This document shows, piece after piece, positions 18,946 to 27,729 of a stretch of DNA of 64,000 nt; position 1 is the first letter of the stretch; each line of letters begins with the position of its first letter. The notes beneath the pieces are model-generated. The model worked only from the letters and a program-made list of their open reading frames with translations. It was not told the DNA's origin and searched no databases. The DNA is from Psychroflexus sediminis (GTDB lineage Bacteria > Bacteroidota > Bacteroidia > Flavobacteriales > Flavobacteriaceae). The stretch lies in contig NZ_FNCW01000009.1 of NCBI RefSeq assembly GCF_900099815.1, positions 79,318 to 143,317 on the forward strand, written 5' to 3'. The position numbers and the translations under genes are program-made.

Positions 18946-19461
18946 ATGTTTAATAAAAACTTCAAACTCATTATCGCAGGGCTTATCATAGCTTTTGGGA
19001 TTTATCAAATCATAGAAAGCAACCTTGGTAACGGTATAGCGCTTATACTGTTCTCTGGAATTTTTATTTTTCTTTATTTTAAAAATGAAATGATTTTATT
19101 AGCATTTCTTCGATTGAGAAAGCAAGACTTTGAGGGGGCCAAAAAATGGCTGGATAAAATTAAAAATCCTGAAACTGCACTTACTCAAAAACAACAGGGT
19201 TACTATAATTATATCCACGGATTATTACTGTCGCAAACCAACATGACCAAGGCCGAAAAATATTTTAAAAGAGCTATAAAGTTAGGATTATCCATGAAAC
19301 AAGACCTTGCTATGGCTAAATTAAACTTGGCTGGAATAGCAATGACGAAAAGAAGAAAACGAGAGGCTCAACTTCTACTGAAGGAAGCTAAAACACTGGA
19401 CAAGCACGGAATGCTAAACGAGCAAATACAGATGATGAAACAGCAAATGAAACGTTTTTAA
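18946..19461 (+). CDS. Membrane-anchored TPR protein
   Basis: A 171-residue protein. Two closely spaced hydrophobic helices form residues about 8-45 (LIIAGLIIAFGIYQII, GIALILFSGIFIFLYF). A soluble helical part follows with TPR-like repeats (YYNYIHGLLLSQTNMTKAEKYFKRAIKLG, spread over about 75-150), suggesting a protein-binding role at the inner membrane. It ends 5 bases from the stop of the convergent response regulator. The partner is unknown. Confidence 0.7.
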   Translation: MFNKNFKLIIAGLIIAFGIYQIIESNLGNGIALILFSGIFIFLYFKNEMILLAFLRLRKQDFEGAKKWLDKIKNPETALTQKQQGYYNYIHGLLLSQTNMTKAEKYFKRAIKLGLSMKQDLAMAKLNLAGIAMTKRRKREAQLLLKEAKTLDKHGMLNEQIQMMKQQMKRF

Positions 19462-19466
19462 GCTAT

Positions 19467-20219
19467 TTATCTACAGTATTTTTTTCTGAAATGAGACGGA
19501 GATACTCCTGAGTGTTTAACAAAAGCATTTGTAAAACTTGAATTGGATGTGTATCCAAGGTCAAAAGCAATCTCCTTAACAGACTGGTACGTGTTTTTCA
19601 ACTTTGAAGACGCCAATTTCATCTTTTGGTCGAATATATACTGGTAAGGCGTTACGCCTACTTCCTTTGCAAATTCTCTTATAAAATGAAACTTACTCCA
19701 TCCGGAAACCCGTATTAACTCTTCCGTTTTAATCTCTTGATTGATGTTAGTGTCAATGTACTCCAAAGCTCTTTTAATAGGTTTGGAATACTTGCTTTCC
19801 TCAAGCTCAAGCTCTGCTGTAGTGCCATTACCGTTAATGCCATCCAATTTTGCCTTTTTATTATATAAAGCAAGCTCAATATTATTGATGATGTCTATTT
19901 CTCTAAAGGGCTTTGAGAGATAACCCACAGGCTTTGTTGTTTGTATGCGCTTTAAAGTTTCTATATCTGTATAACCGGTGATATAGATGAAGGGGAGATC
20001 GCATTTCGAGTTAAGGTAAGAACCTATCTGAATACCTTCATATTTTTTACTTAAGTCTATATCCAGTAAAATAAGTTCGGGTTTAAAAGTATCAAGGTTT
20101 TTAATGCAATTGGTATAGCTGTCGCATATATTGACATCAAACCCATTTTTATCCAAAATGGTTTTGATTTCATATGAAACAAGCTTGTCGTCTTCTACTA
20201 CTAGTATTTTTGTTTTCAT
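19467..20219 (-). CDS. Response regulator with AraC-type DNA-binding domain
   Basis: A 250-residue regulator. Residues 1-120 form a receiver domain with acidic pair EDD near 9-11, the phosphoacceptor Asp in LILLDIDLS (about residue 54), Thr in YITGYTD and Lys in LSKPF. A charged linker (about 122-145) leads to an AraC/XylS domain (about 150-250) with two helix-turn-helix units, ending FVKHSGVSPSHFRKKY. Its start overlaps the stop of the kinase-like gene (ATGA), so the two are translationally coupled and probably functional partners. The nested dyad at 20864-20911 is a candidate binding site. Confidence 0.88.
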   Translation of the reverse strand: MKTKILVVEDDKLVSYEIKTILDKNGFDVNICDSYTNCIKNLDTFKPELILLDIDLSKKYEGIQIGSYLNSKCDLPFIYITGYTDIETLKRIQTTKPVGYLSKPFREIDIINNIELALYNKKAKLDGINGNGTTAELELEESKYSKPIKRALEYIDTNINQEIKTEELIRVSGWSKFHFIREFAKEVGVTPYQYIFDQKMKLASSKLKNTYQSVKEIAFDLGYTSNSSFTNAFVKHSGVSPSHFRKKYCR

Positions 20220-20818
20220 AGGATTGGGAATGATAGTCTTACAAATTTCTTTTTATAATCAAATTTACCTTTAAGCTGCATGACCATTAGATCAAAAATC
20301 TTGTATTGATCTTTAAAAAGCTCATGAAATTTTTGATGATCTTCTATACTTGAAAAAGAGAATTTCAAATGAACTTTTTTCTCTTTATGTTCAATTTCCA
20401 ATAAAAGATTATCATCAAGACTTTTTCTGAAGTCATTGATCTCTATAATTATATAGCTTAAGAGTAATAAGTCATCAAGCTCTACATTTATTTCAGACAT
20501 ATCATGGAGTTCATAATCAATTTTCGTTGTTGAACTTTTGATATATTGAAAAAATTGAAGCAAAAATGATTGCAGAGATATTCGAGAATCTTTTGGAAAG
20601 TATTCGTCTTTATTGCTTCTGTAATACAAATCATAAATATGAGTAAGCGCAAAAACTCTATCAACGATCACCTTTTTGTCATCAAAATAAGACCGATTTG
20701 TAGAGGTCTGAATATTCATCAAACTAAGTTGAGTTTGTAAATTATTTTTAAATCTGTGAAGAGTTTTACCTAGGACTTCCCTTAATTGATCTTGACCTTC
20801 CTGGATTTCGCTTGACAT
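20216..20818 (-). CDS. HisKA_2-type histidine kinase-like protein with degenerate ATPase domain
   Basis: A 200-residue protein with no sensor or membrane segment. It begins with a HisKA_2-like helix carrying the phosphoacceptor-like His21 in TLHRFKNNLQTQLSLMN. The rest has the length and ending of a HATPase domain (MQLKGKFDYKKKFVRLSFPI resembles the usual last strands). However, the N-box is replaced by IIIEINDFRKS, and no DxGxG or second G-box is visible. It may therefore not bind ATP and may act as a phosphotransfer or scaffold protein, as Spo0B does. It is coupled by an ATGA overlap to the AraC-type regulator gene. Confidence 0.7.
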   Translation of the reverse strand: MSSEIQEGQDQLREVLGKTLHRFKNNLQTQLSLMNIQTSTNRSYFDDKKVIVDRVFALTHIYDLYYRSNKDEYFPKDSRISLQSFLLQFFQYIKSSTTKIDYELHDMSEINVELDDLLLLSYIIIEINDFRKSLDDNLLLEIEHKEKKVHLKFSFSSIEDHQKFHELFKDQYKIFDLMVMQLKGKFDYKKKFVRLSFPIL

Positions 20819-20863
20819 ATAATTAATTTCTAAATAGTTGGTTACAACAAATATAATATATTC

Positions 20864-20911
20864 TAATCAATCTATTTATAATTATTGCTAAATAGACAGA
20901 AAGATTGATTA
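20864..20911. repeat. Nested inverted repeats between divergent genes
   Basis: The outer arms TAATCAATCT (20864-20873) and AGATTGATTA (20902-20911) are exact. An overlapping inner pair, TCTATTTA (20871-20878) and TAAATAGA (20889-20896), is also exact. The structure lies 46 bases ahead of the kinase-like gene and 56 bases ahead of the thioredoxin-fold gene, so it is a candidate operator for one or both. Confidence 0.55.
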
Positions 20912-20966
20912 AGTAATTCGCAATTAATTTACTTAATTTTAAAAATTAACAAATATTCATAGAATA

Positions 20967-21638
20967 TTGAAGAATTTTTTGCTGTTTATTTTTTTATCTA
21001 TTTCGGTTTTTTCTCAAGATAAGAAAGAAATCGACAGCATTCTTTTTTCTGAAAGTTTAGCAATAAACCATTCAGAATTCGAAAGAAAATCCTCTTTAAA
21101 TTTTTATCGGGGTAATCGTAAGGCTTCCGAAAGATTTTTTGATTCATTGGTTGAACAAAAACTTGAAGGTTCAATCCTGGACAATTTTAAAGTGCATGGT
21201 CTTAATCAAAAAATAAATTTTATTTATGAGTTTGAAAAACCGATGTATCTGATGAGCTATGCCTCCTGGTGTGTTCCTAGTAATGGAGAATTAGAAGCCC
21301 TGCAAATCTTGGTTGAAGAACACTCTGATTGGATGAATTTTGTTTTGATTTTATGGGATAAAAAAGAAGACGCTGCAAAATTTGCAAGACAATTCCCTAA
21401 TAAAATAAAGGTTTTATATGTAAACGAATTAGATAATACGGGAGCAAGAACTATAAAAATAATTAAGCATAAGCTGGGAGTACCCGTATCATTAACCGTC
21501 AGTAGTAATAAAATCATACTTAATATCAGGCAAAACACCCAAGTTCACCCTTCCATAGAAAAAGAGTTGGCTACTAAAAAATGCTATGAAGATATCGCAG
21601 GAGATATTGCTTTGCTACAGCAATATGAAAGCCTATGA
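20967..21638 (+). CDS. Exported thioredoxin-fold protein with CxxS active site
   Basis: A 223-residue protein with a signal peptide (KNFLLFIFLSISVFSQ). The start appears to be TTG at 20967, as no ATG lies in a better place. The C-terminal half looks like a TlpA/thioredoxin fold: SYASWCVPSNGELEAL sits where redox proteins have WCxxC, and GVPVSLTV matches the cis-proline loop. The second active-site cysteine is Ser, so it is monothiol. It could be an isomerase or chaperone-like member rather than a reductase. It is divergent from the two-component pair across a nested dyad. Confidence 0.65.
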   Translation: MKNFLLFIFLSISVFSQDKKEIDSILFSESLAINHSEFERKSSLNFYRGNRKASERFFDSLVEQKLEGSILDNFKVHGLNQKINFIYEFEKPMYLMSYASWCVPSNGELEALQILVEEHSDWMNFVLILWDKKEDAAKFARQFPNKIKVLYVNELDNTGARTIKIIKHKLGVPVSLTVSSNKIILNIRQNTQVHPSIEKELATKKCYEDIAGDIALLQQYESL

Positions 21639-22008
21639 TTATTTATTAAGGAAGGCTTTGAAATCAAATAAGACAAATACCACCGCAAAAATTAGACGCA
21701 GTAATTTTTCATTCAAACTGACAGGTAATTTTAAACCTTACCTCCTTCTATATCAAACCTAAAGACTATGACCATAGCATTCTAACAAATAAGGCTGCTA
21801 TCTCGATCATACTTATAAGCTGTTGCCAATGTGACTGGCAATGCTTAAACAGCTAAACCTTTTTCTAGGGCTTGATGCTGAGAAACTTTTAAAAAAGTAT
21901 CGGATAACATAAGAGCACCCTCCTACTATATCTAACACCTCACTCAAAAATCCAGCAAATAATCCAATTACATCAAAGCTAATCGTAAAAGCAGAACTAC
22001 AAAAGAAA
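21639..22008. other. 370-base gap with no recognised gene
   Basis: No gene is recognised here. A minus-strand frame is open for about 65 codons beside the transglycosylase stop (it contains VIGLFAGFLSEVLDIVGGCS) but has no ATG. The plus strand gives short coding-like pieces broken by stops (for example LNLFLGLDAEKLLKKYRIT). The texture suggests a decayed gene or insertion sequence, but I cannot name one. No terminator hairpin or RNA is evident. Confidence 0.35.
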
Positions 22009-22944
22009 TTATTTTAAGACTTTAATGCTATAAACTTTTTTTGAATAGTTATCTAAATGTTTATCTCTAAGCCAGGGATTATGGATTTTAAGCGTCTTAT
22101 AATTCATGTTGAATTTTTCAGCAAATCTCACAAAATCTGTTACGGCTGTATCCACCTCTACAGTCTTAAGGGGTTGGATTTCATAAAGATCTTTTTCTTC
22201 AAAGTGAAAACCAAACTCTTTAGGATTGGACAAAATATGTTTTAAGGCTATAATTCTGAACACATATCTGGATGTTTCAGGGTTAAGGAGTAAATCGTAA
22301 TAATTTTCAACTTCTTGACGATTCATCTCCTTAGAAATACCATAATTGCCGGCATTATATGCTGCTGCAGCTAAGGTCCAACTGCCAAAACGCTCTTTAG
22401 ATTTTTTCAAATATTCACAAGCCACTCTAGTAGCTTTTTCGATATGATATCGCTCATCTACATTGTCGTTTACTTCCAGACCATATTCTTGGGCTGTTGC
22501 TTCCATGATTTGCCAAAAGCCTGTAGCGCCTGCATGAGAAACGACCTGTTCCAAACCACTCTCAGCCACTGCCAGATATTTAAAATCCTCTGGAATTTCA
22601 TACTCTTTCAGGATAGGCTCTATAATTGGAAAGTACTTATGAGATCTTTTAATCAATAATAAAGCATTGGACTGCCAATAGGTATTGACTAATAATTCTT
22701 TGTCCAACCGCTCTTTGATATCTGTAATTTCCAAAGGGGTGCGTTCTCCGGCAAAATCGACTTCCTCAGGCAGGTCTATGGCAAAAATATTATAATCATT
22801 TTTAAAGCTTTTCTCCGGAGTTATAGTTGTGTTTTCATTTTTTTCTGTAGCCATGAAACTAGAAATAGTAAAGTAAGTACCAAGGGTGAGGCTTACTATT
22901 CCCAGTGTAAATATTATCTTTTTAAAAAAAGTATCAAGTTTCAT
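22009..22944 (-). CDS. MltD-like lytic transglycosylase
   Basis: A 311-residue protein with an N-terminal membrane anchor or signal (KIIFTLGIVSLTLGTYF) and a central SLT domain (about 110-245). The catalytic Glu is in YLAVAESGLEQ, followed by SHAGATGFWQIM and AAAAYNAGNYG. It should cleave peptidoglycan in the periplasm. Unlike Escherichia coli MltD there is no clear LysM repeat, although the tail (FNMNYKTLKIHNPWLRDKHL) looks like a remnant or divergent LysM-type module. It sits 9 bases downstream of a small hydrolase gene on the same strand. Confidence 0.85.
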   Translation of the reverse strand: MKLDTFFKKIIFTLGIVSLTLGTYFTISSFMATEKNENTTITPEKSFKNDYNIFAIDLPEEVDFAGERTPLEITDIKERLDKELLVNTYWQSNALLLIKRSHKYFPIIEPILKEYEIPEDFKYLAVAESGLEQVVSHAGATGFWQIMEATAQEYGLEVNDNVDERYHIEKATRVACEYLKKSKERFGSWTLAAAAYNAGNYGISKEMNRQEVENYYDLLLNPETSRYVFRIIALKHILSNPKEFGFHFEEKDLYEIQPLKTVEVDTAVTDFVRFAEKFNMNYKTLKIHNPWLRDKHLDNYSKKVYSIKVLK

Positions 22945-22953
22945 AGTTGTCTG

Positions 22954-23634
22954 TTATAATTGTGAGCTGATTTTTCCTTCTGATATCAATTCAGGTAAGT
23001 GTTTATTGAACCACTTGTATTTAACTAGAATCATTATATGAGTTCCTTTTGGAATAACAATGCTATTTTCAATATTTTTAATAGGAAATACTAAATCTTC
23101 ATCTCCATGTATATGTATTATATTCTCAATGGGTTTATCCTGATTCCAACATAGCATTTCTTTTATTGCCCAATTCAAATATTCTTTATCATTAATGGAT
23201 AAATATTGTTGATATAACTTCAAACGCTTTCTGATCAAATCCCCCAGAGGAAGTTTTTCGATGTGAGTGATGTAATCTAGCAAACCTGTGGGTAAAACTT
23301 TGTAAACCCCTGTGTCTCTGGCAAATTTCATTCGCTTAGGTAATTCGTGTTTGGTTTTTACACTCGAAATAATGATTAGCCGCTTAAGGTTTAAGTATTT
23401 GCTCATTTCTTGCACCAAAACCCCTCCAAAAGATACTCCAATTAGCACGACGGCCTCACGTGTTGTCACCTCTTCTGTCATGCGTTTAGCATAGTCAGTA
23501 AGAGACTCCTCTTTTTTGGGGATTTTCCAAGTTAACCAAATGATTTTAAATTCTTTTTCGGGTAATTCTATCCTCTCAAATACTGTTGGATTCGCCGCCA
23601 TGCCTGGCATCATGTAAACCTTAATCACTTCCAC
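22954..23634 (-). CDS. Alpha/beta hydrolase
   Basis: A 226-residue cytoplasmic hydrolase. The nucleophile elbow is GVSFGG (about residue 83), the acid is likely Asp in HGDEDLVFPI and the base His in KGTHIMI. An oxyanion loop may be MPGMAANPTVFERI. The predicted start is GTG (MEVIKVYMMPG). The substrate is unknown. It is followed after 9 bases by the MltD-like gene. Confidence 0.72.
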   Translation of the reverse strand: MEVIKVYMMPGMAANPTVFERIELPEKEFKIIWLTWKIPKKEESLTDYAKRMTEEVTTREAVVLIGVSFGGVLVQEMSKYLNLKRLIIISSVKTKHELPKRMKFARDTGVYKVLPTGLLDYITHIEKLPLGDLIRKRLKLYQQYLSINDKEYLNWAIKEMLCWNQDKPIENIIHIHGDEDLVFPIKNIENSIVIPKGTHIMILVKYKWFNKHLPELISEGKISSQL

Positions 23635-23708
23635 TTAGATTTTCATATAACTTAAGTACAAAAATAGGTTTTAAATTTATTGTTTACCTTTGTTGTCCAA
23701 TATATTAA

Positions 23709-23734
23709 TTTACAAATCAGTTCATCTTTGTAAA
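23709..23734. repeat. Short inverted repeat upstream of 23768 gene
   Basis: TTTACAAA (23709-23716) and TTTGTAAA (23727-23734) are an exact 8-base dyad 34 bases before the next start. It may be an operator or chance in AT-rich DNA. Confidence 0.25.
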
Positions 23735-23767
23735 TTACCCTATACTTAAATTACAAATCTTTGAAAT

Positions 23768-24067
23768 ATGGAAAAAGACTTTGAAGTAACTAAAAATGAG
23801 TTTCAAAGACAATACGAAACCAAAATTGGTGGAGAACTTCTTGCTGTTGAATTTTCGGAACACGATAGAAAAGTATTTCTTACCAAACTTACAATTCCAG
23901 AAAAATTTATTGATTCTGAAACACAGAATCAGTTTATCTCTAAAATATTAGACAGTTTTAAAGATACCCGCTTCAAAGTAATGCCCACTTCTCCCGAAAT
24001 TGCGAAGTTTTTTAGAAAAAACAGAATTAAATACAAGGATTTGCTTCCTGCTGGTATTAGTATTTAA
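23768..24067 (+). CDS. Small GNAT-like (YidJ-type) protein, divergent
   Basis: A 99-residue protein whose order of elements resembles the short acetyltransferase family typified by YidJ. It has a GGELLAVEF strand, a TKLTIPEKF strand, then a helix and FKVMPTSPEIAKFFRKN, which parallels the usual V-x-P-x-CP-x-v-a-x-f motif. The glycine-rich acetyl-CoA loop (usually GxGxA/G) is not visible, so catalysis is doubtful. It is a single gene between the hydrolase and uvrA. The assignment rests on pattern similarity only. Confidence 0.55.
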   Translation: MEKDFEVTKNEFQRQYETKIGGELLAVEFSEHDRKVFLTKLTIPEKFIDSETQNQFISKILDSFKDTRFKVMPTSPEIAKFFRKNRIKYKDLLPAGISI

Positions 24068-24184
24068 GGCCTCTGTTTAATTTATAATTTGTATCTTTTT
24101 TTTGGCTTTCAACAATTGATAAGCAAATGGGATTATATCATATAATATCATTTAGATTACTTAAATTCGCGCGTTGAAATTGCT

Positions 24185-27022
24185 ATGAGAAAAAAAGAAG
24201 AATTTATTGAAGTCCTAGGGGCTAGAGTCCATAATTTAAAAGATATTGACGTAAAAATACCCAGAAATAAGCTGGTGGTCATCACAGGTTTATCCGGCTC
24301 AGGTAAATCGTCTCTTGCCTTTGATACTGTTTATGCGGAAGGGCGACGCCGTTATATTGAAACCTTTTCTGCCTATGCCAGACAATTTCTTGGAGGTTTG
24401 GAGCGTCCCGATGTCGATAAAATTGACGGGCTTTCTCCAGTCATCGCTATAGAACAAAAAACAACATCCAAGAGTCCCAGAAGTACTGTGGGTACCATCA
24501 CGGAGATTTACGATTTCCTCAGACTTCTCTATGCCAGAGTTGGAACTGCCTACAGTTATAAAACTGGTGAAAAAATGGTAAGTTTTACCGATGAGCAAAT
24601 TCAGAATAAAATCAAAGAAGATTTTGAAGGAAAGAGAGTCAATATTTTAGCACCAGTCATACGCTCCAGAAAAGGACACTACCGGGAACTTTTTGAACAA
24701 ATTGCTAAACAAGGCTTCCTCAAGGTAAGAATTGACGGCGAAATAAAAGACATTGAAAAAGGAATGAAAGTGGATCGCTATAAAATCCACGATATTGAAA
24801 TTGTTGTAGATCGTCTTAAAATCAATGATGATATCAACACGAATAAGCGTCTTAGTGAAAGTATTGCTACCGCAATGAAGCAGGGCAATAACGTGATGAT
24901 GATTCTGGAACAGGATAAAAAAGACCCTAAGTTTTTTAGTAGAAATTTAATGTGCCCTACGACGGGGATCTCCTACCCCAACCCCGAACCCAATAATTTT
25001 TCCTTCAATTCTCCAAAAGGAGCTTGTCCAAAATGCAATGGTCTTGGAGAAGTTTATGAAATCAATCTCGATCGAATCATCCCAGACCCTACTTTATCAA
25101 TCAAAGCAGGTGGGATTGAACCTCACGGGAAAGAAAAGAAAAACAACTGGGTATTCAAACAACTTCGATCTATAGCCGAACATTTTGATTTTTCACTGAC
25201 AGATCCGATTGAAAGCATTTCAAAAGAAGCGCTGGAAGTCATTCTTCATGGTGGGCAAGCTAGATTTGAGAAGTATAGCGAAACCTCTAAAGTAAATAAA
25301 AGCTTAAGCTATAACTTTGAAGGTGTTGCCAAATTCATCGAAGACACATTTCATCAAAAAGAATCTTCCGCTGCTCTTAAACGCTGGGCTAAAAAGTACA
25401 TGGACAAGAAAGCCTGCGAAACCTGCGATGGTAGCCGTTTGAAAAAAGAATCTCTATATTATAAAATCGACGAGAAAAATATTGGGGATATTGTCAATAT
25501 GGATGTGGATGAACTGGTCAATTTTTTTAAGGATTTGCTAAAAAGACTGGGGAAAAGCGAACAGAAAATTGCAGAAGGAATTATAAAAGAAATAAAAACC
25601 AGACTTTCGTTTTTAGAAGATGTTGGGCTTAATTACCTCAATTTGAATCGAGGTTCCAAAACCCTTTCTGGTGGCGAAGCTCAACGTATTCGCCTAGCGA
25701 CTCAAATCGGTTCTCAGCTCGTTGGAGTTTTATATATTTTGGACGAACCTAGCATTGGCCTTCATCAGCGGGACAATGAAAAACTCATCAATTCATTAGT
25801 GGCTTTAAGAGATGTTGGGAATTCAATTATTGTTGTAGAACACGATAAAGACATGATAGAAAGAGCAGATCATGTCATAGATATTGGTCCGCATGCCGGA
25901 AAAAATGGAGGAAGAATCATAAGCGAAGGAGATCCTGAAACCATCTTGCAGCATGATACTTTAACGGCAGATTACCTTTCAGGAAAAAGAAAAATTGAAA
26001 TTCCTGAGTCACGTAGAAAAGGAAATGGTAAGCATTTGCATCTGATGAATGCTACCGGGAACAATTTGAAAGATGTTTCCATCAAAATACCACTTGGAAA
26101 GCTCATTGTCGTTACCGGAGTTTCCGGAAGTGGTAAATCAACGCTTATAAACGACACGCTTTATCCCGTTCTGAATAATCATTTTTTCAACGGGAAAATG
26201 GAGGCCCTTCCCCACAAAACCGTGAGAGGTCTGAAGCATTTGGATAAAGTCATAGACATCAATCAATCTCCTATTGGAAGAACACCACGCTCCAATCCTG
26301 CGACTTATACTGGTGTTTTTGGTGAAATTCGGAGTTTATTTGCCAAGACGCCAGAAGCCCTTATCAGAGGGTATAAACCTGGCAGATTCAGTTTCAATGT
26401 AAAAGGTGGGCGTTGTGAAAGTTGTGGTGGAGCTGGAGTTAAAGTGATAGAAATGAATTTTTTACCTGACGTTTACGTAGAGTGTGAAACTTGTATGGGT
26501 AAACGCTTTAACCGTGAAACTTTAGAAATCCGTTACAAAGGAAAGTCTATAAGCGATGTTTTGGAAATGACTATAAATGAAGCCACTTCTTTTTTTGAGC
26601 CTATTCCGAAAATTTATAGAAAACTGAAAACCATACAGGATGTTGGTTTAGGATATATAACTTTGGGTCAGCAGAGTACAACTTTATCTGGTGGTGAAGC
26701 ACAAAGAATTAAGCTTGCTACGGAATTATCAAAAATCAGTACCGGAAACACGTTTTATATTTTAGATGAGCCCACAACTGGCCTTCATTTTGAAGATATT
26801 CGCGTCTTGATGGAAGTGCTGCAAAAATTAGTTGATAAAGGAAATACAGTTTTGGTAATTGAACATAATATGGATGTGATTAAACTTGCAGACTATATTT
26901 TTGACATCGGTTATGAAGGAGGAAAAAAAGGAGGAGAACTGGTTGCTAAAGGAACTCCTGAACAACTCATTAAAAATAAAAAAAGCTACACGGCGGAGTA
27001 TTTAAAGAAAGAATTAAAATAA
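24185..27022 (+). CDS. uvrA: Excinuclease ABC subunit A
   Basis: UvrA recognises bulky DNA lesions and loads UvrB. The 945-residue protein has two ABC ATPase halves, with Walker A GLSGSGKSS (near 35) and GVSGSGKST (near 650) and two LSGGEAQRI signatures. Zinc-binding cysteine pairs are visible in CPKCNGLGE, CETCDGSR and CESCGGAG...CETCMG. Length and motifs are those of the canonical UvrA1 class. The LOG-family gene begins 10 bases after the stop and is probably co-transcribed. Confidence 0.97.
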   Translation: MRKKEEFIEVLGARVHNLKDIDVKIPRNKLVVITGLSGSGKSSLAFDTVYAEGRRRYIETFSAYARQFLGGLERPDVDKIDGLSPVIAIEQKTTSKSPRSTVGTITEIYDFLRLLYARVGTAYSYKTGEKMVSFTDEQIQNKIKEDFEGKRVNILAPVIRSRKGHYRELFEQIAKQGFLKVRIDGEIKDIEKGMKVDRYKIHDIEIVVDRLKINDDINTNKRLSESIATAMKQGNNVMMILEQDKKDPKFFSRNLMCPTTGISYPNPEPNNFSFNSPKGACPKCNGLGEVYEINLDRIIPDPTLSIKAGGIEPHGKEKKNNWVFKQLRSIAEHFDFSLTDPIESISKEALEVILHGGQARFEKYSETSKVNKSLSYNFEGVAKFIEDTFHQKESSAALKRWAKKYMDKKACETCDGSRLKKESLYYKIDEKNIGDIVNMDVDELVNFFKDLLKRLGKSEQKIAEGIIKEIKTRLSFLEDVGLNYLNLNRGSKTLSGGEAQRIRLATQIGSQLVGVLYILDEPSIGLHQRDNEKLINSLVALRDVGNSIIVVEHDKDMIERADHVIDIGPHAGKNGGRIISEGDPETILQHDTLTADYLSGKRKIEIPESRRKGNGKHLHLMNATGNNLKDVSIKIPLGKLIVVTGVSGSGKSTLINDTLYPVLNNHFFNGKMEALPHKTVRGLKHLDKVIDINQSPIGRTPRSNPATYTGVFGEIRSLFAKTPEALIRGYKPGRFSFNVKGGRCESCGGAGVKVIEMNFLPDVYVECETCMGKRFNRETLEIRYKGKSISDVLEMTINEATSFFEPIPKIYRKLKTIQDVGLGYITLGQQSTTLSGGEAQRIKLATELSKISTGNTFYILDEPTTGLHFEDIRVLMEVLQKLVDKGNTVLVIEHNMDVIKLADYIFDIGYEGGKKGGELVAKGTPEQLIKNKKSYTAEYLKKELK

Positions 27023-27032
27023 CAATTAAAGC

Positions 27033-27719
27033 ATGGTAGATAAACATCCAAAAAACTGGAATGAGATAAAAACTAATGACAGCTGGGCCCTGTTCAAAAT
27101 CATGAGTGAGTTTGTTTATGGTTATGAACGCCTAAGTGAAATAGGTCCCTGTGTCTCTATTTTTGGTTCTGCAAGAACAAAACCGGGCGAAAAATATTAT
27201 GAACTTGCTGTTAAAGTAGCTCATAAAATTGTAGACCAAGGTTATGGCATTATTACTGGCGGCGGACCTGGCATCATGGAAGCGGGTAACAAAGGTGCTA
27301 ATCTTGGAGGTGGCACCTCTGTCGGTCTCAATATTGATTTACCTTTTGAACAACACGATAACCCATATATCGATGCTAATAAAAGCCTTGATTTTGATTA
27401 CTTTTTTGTTCGAAAAGTCATGTTTGTAAAGTATTCTCAGGGATTTGTGGTGATGCCAGGAGGTTTTGGAACATTAGACGAACTTTTTGAAGCCATAACA
27501 CTCATCCAAACCCGGAAAATTGATAAATTTCCTATTATTTTAGTAGGGACTGAGTTTTGGGGAGGATTACTGGATTGGATCAAGAATACCCTGGCTGAAA
27601 GACTTAGAACGGTAAGTATTGAAGATCTTGATCTGATTGAACTGGTTGATACCGAGGATGAAGTCGTCGAGATTTTAGATAGATTTTATAATCAATATGA
27701 TTTAAGTCCTAATTTTTAA
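27033..27719 (+). CDS. LOG family (TIGR00730) Rossmann-fold protein
   Basis: A 228-residue protein with the LOG signature PGGFGTLDELFEA and the phosphate-binding GGGPGIMEAGNKGA. Family members hydrolyse nucleoside monophosphates at the N-glycosidic bond; in plants they activate cytokinins, and many bacterial members act on AMP. It is cytoplasmic. It sits 10 bases behind uvrA and 10 bases ahead of a secreted protein gene. Confidence 0.88.
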   Translation: MVDKHPKNWNEIKTNDSWALFKIMSEFVYGYERLSEIGPCVSIFGSARTKPGEKYYELAVKVAHKIVDQGYGIITGGGPGIMEAGNKGANLGGGTSVGLNIDLPFEQHDNPYIDANKSLDFDYFFVRKVMFVKYSQGFVVMPGGFGTLDELFEAITLIQTRKIDKFPIILVGTEFWGGLLDWIKNTLAERLRTVSIEDLDLIELVDTEDEVVEILDRFYNQYDLSPNF

Positions 27720-27729
27720 TTTTTAATTT

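Noticed and set aside
21814..22010. Minus-strand open frame beside the MltD-like stop
   Set aside because: It has no start codon and no family resemblance; kept only as part of the unexplained gap.
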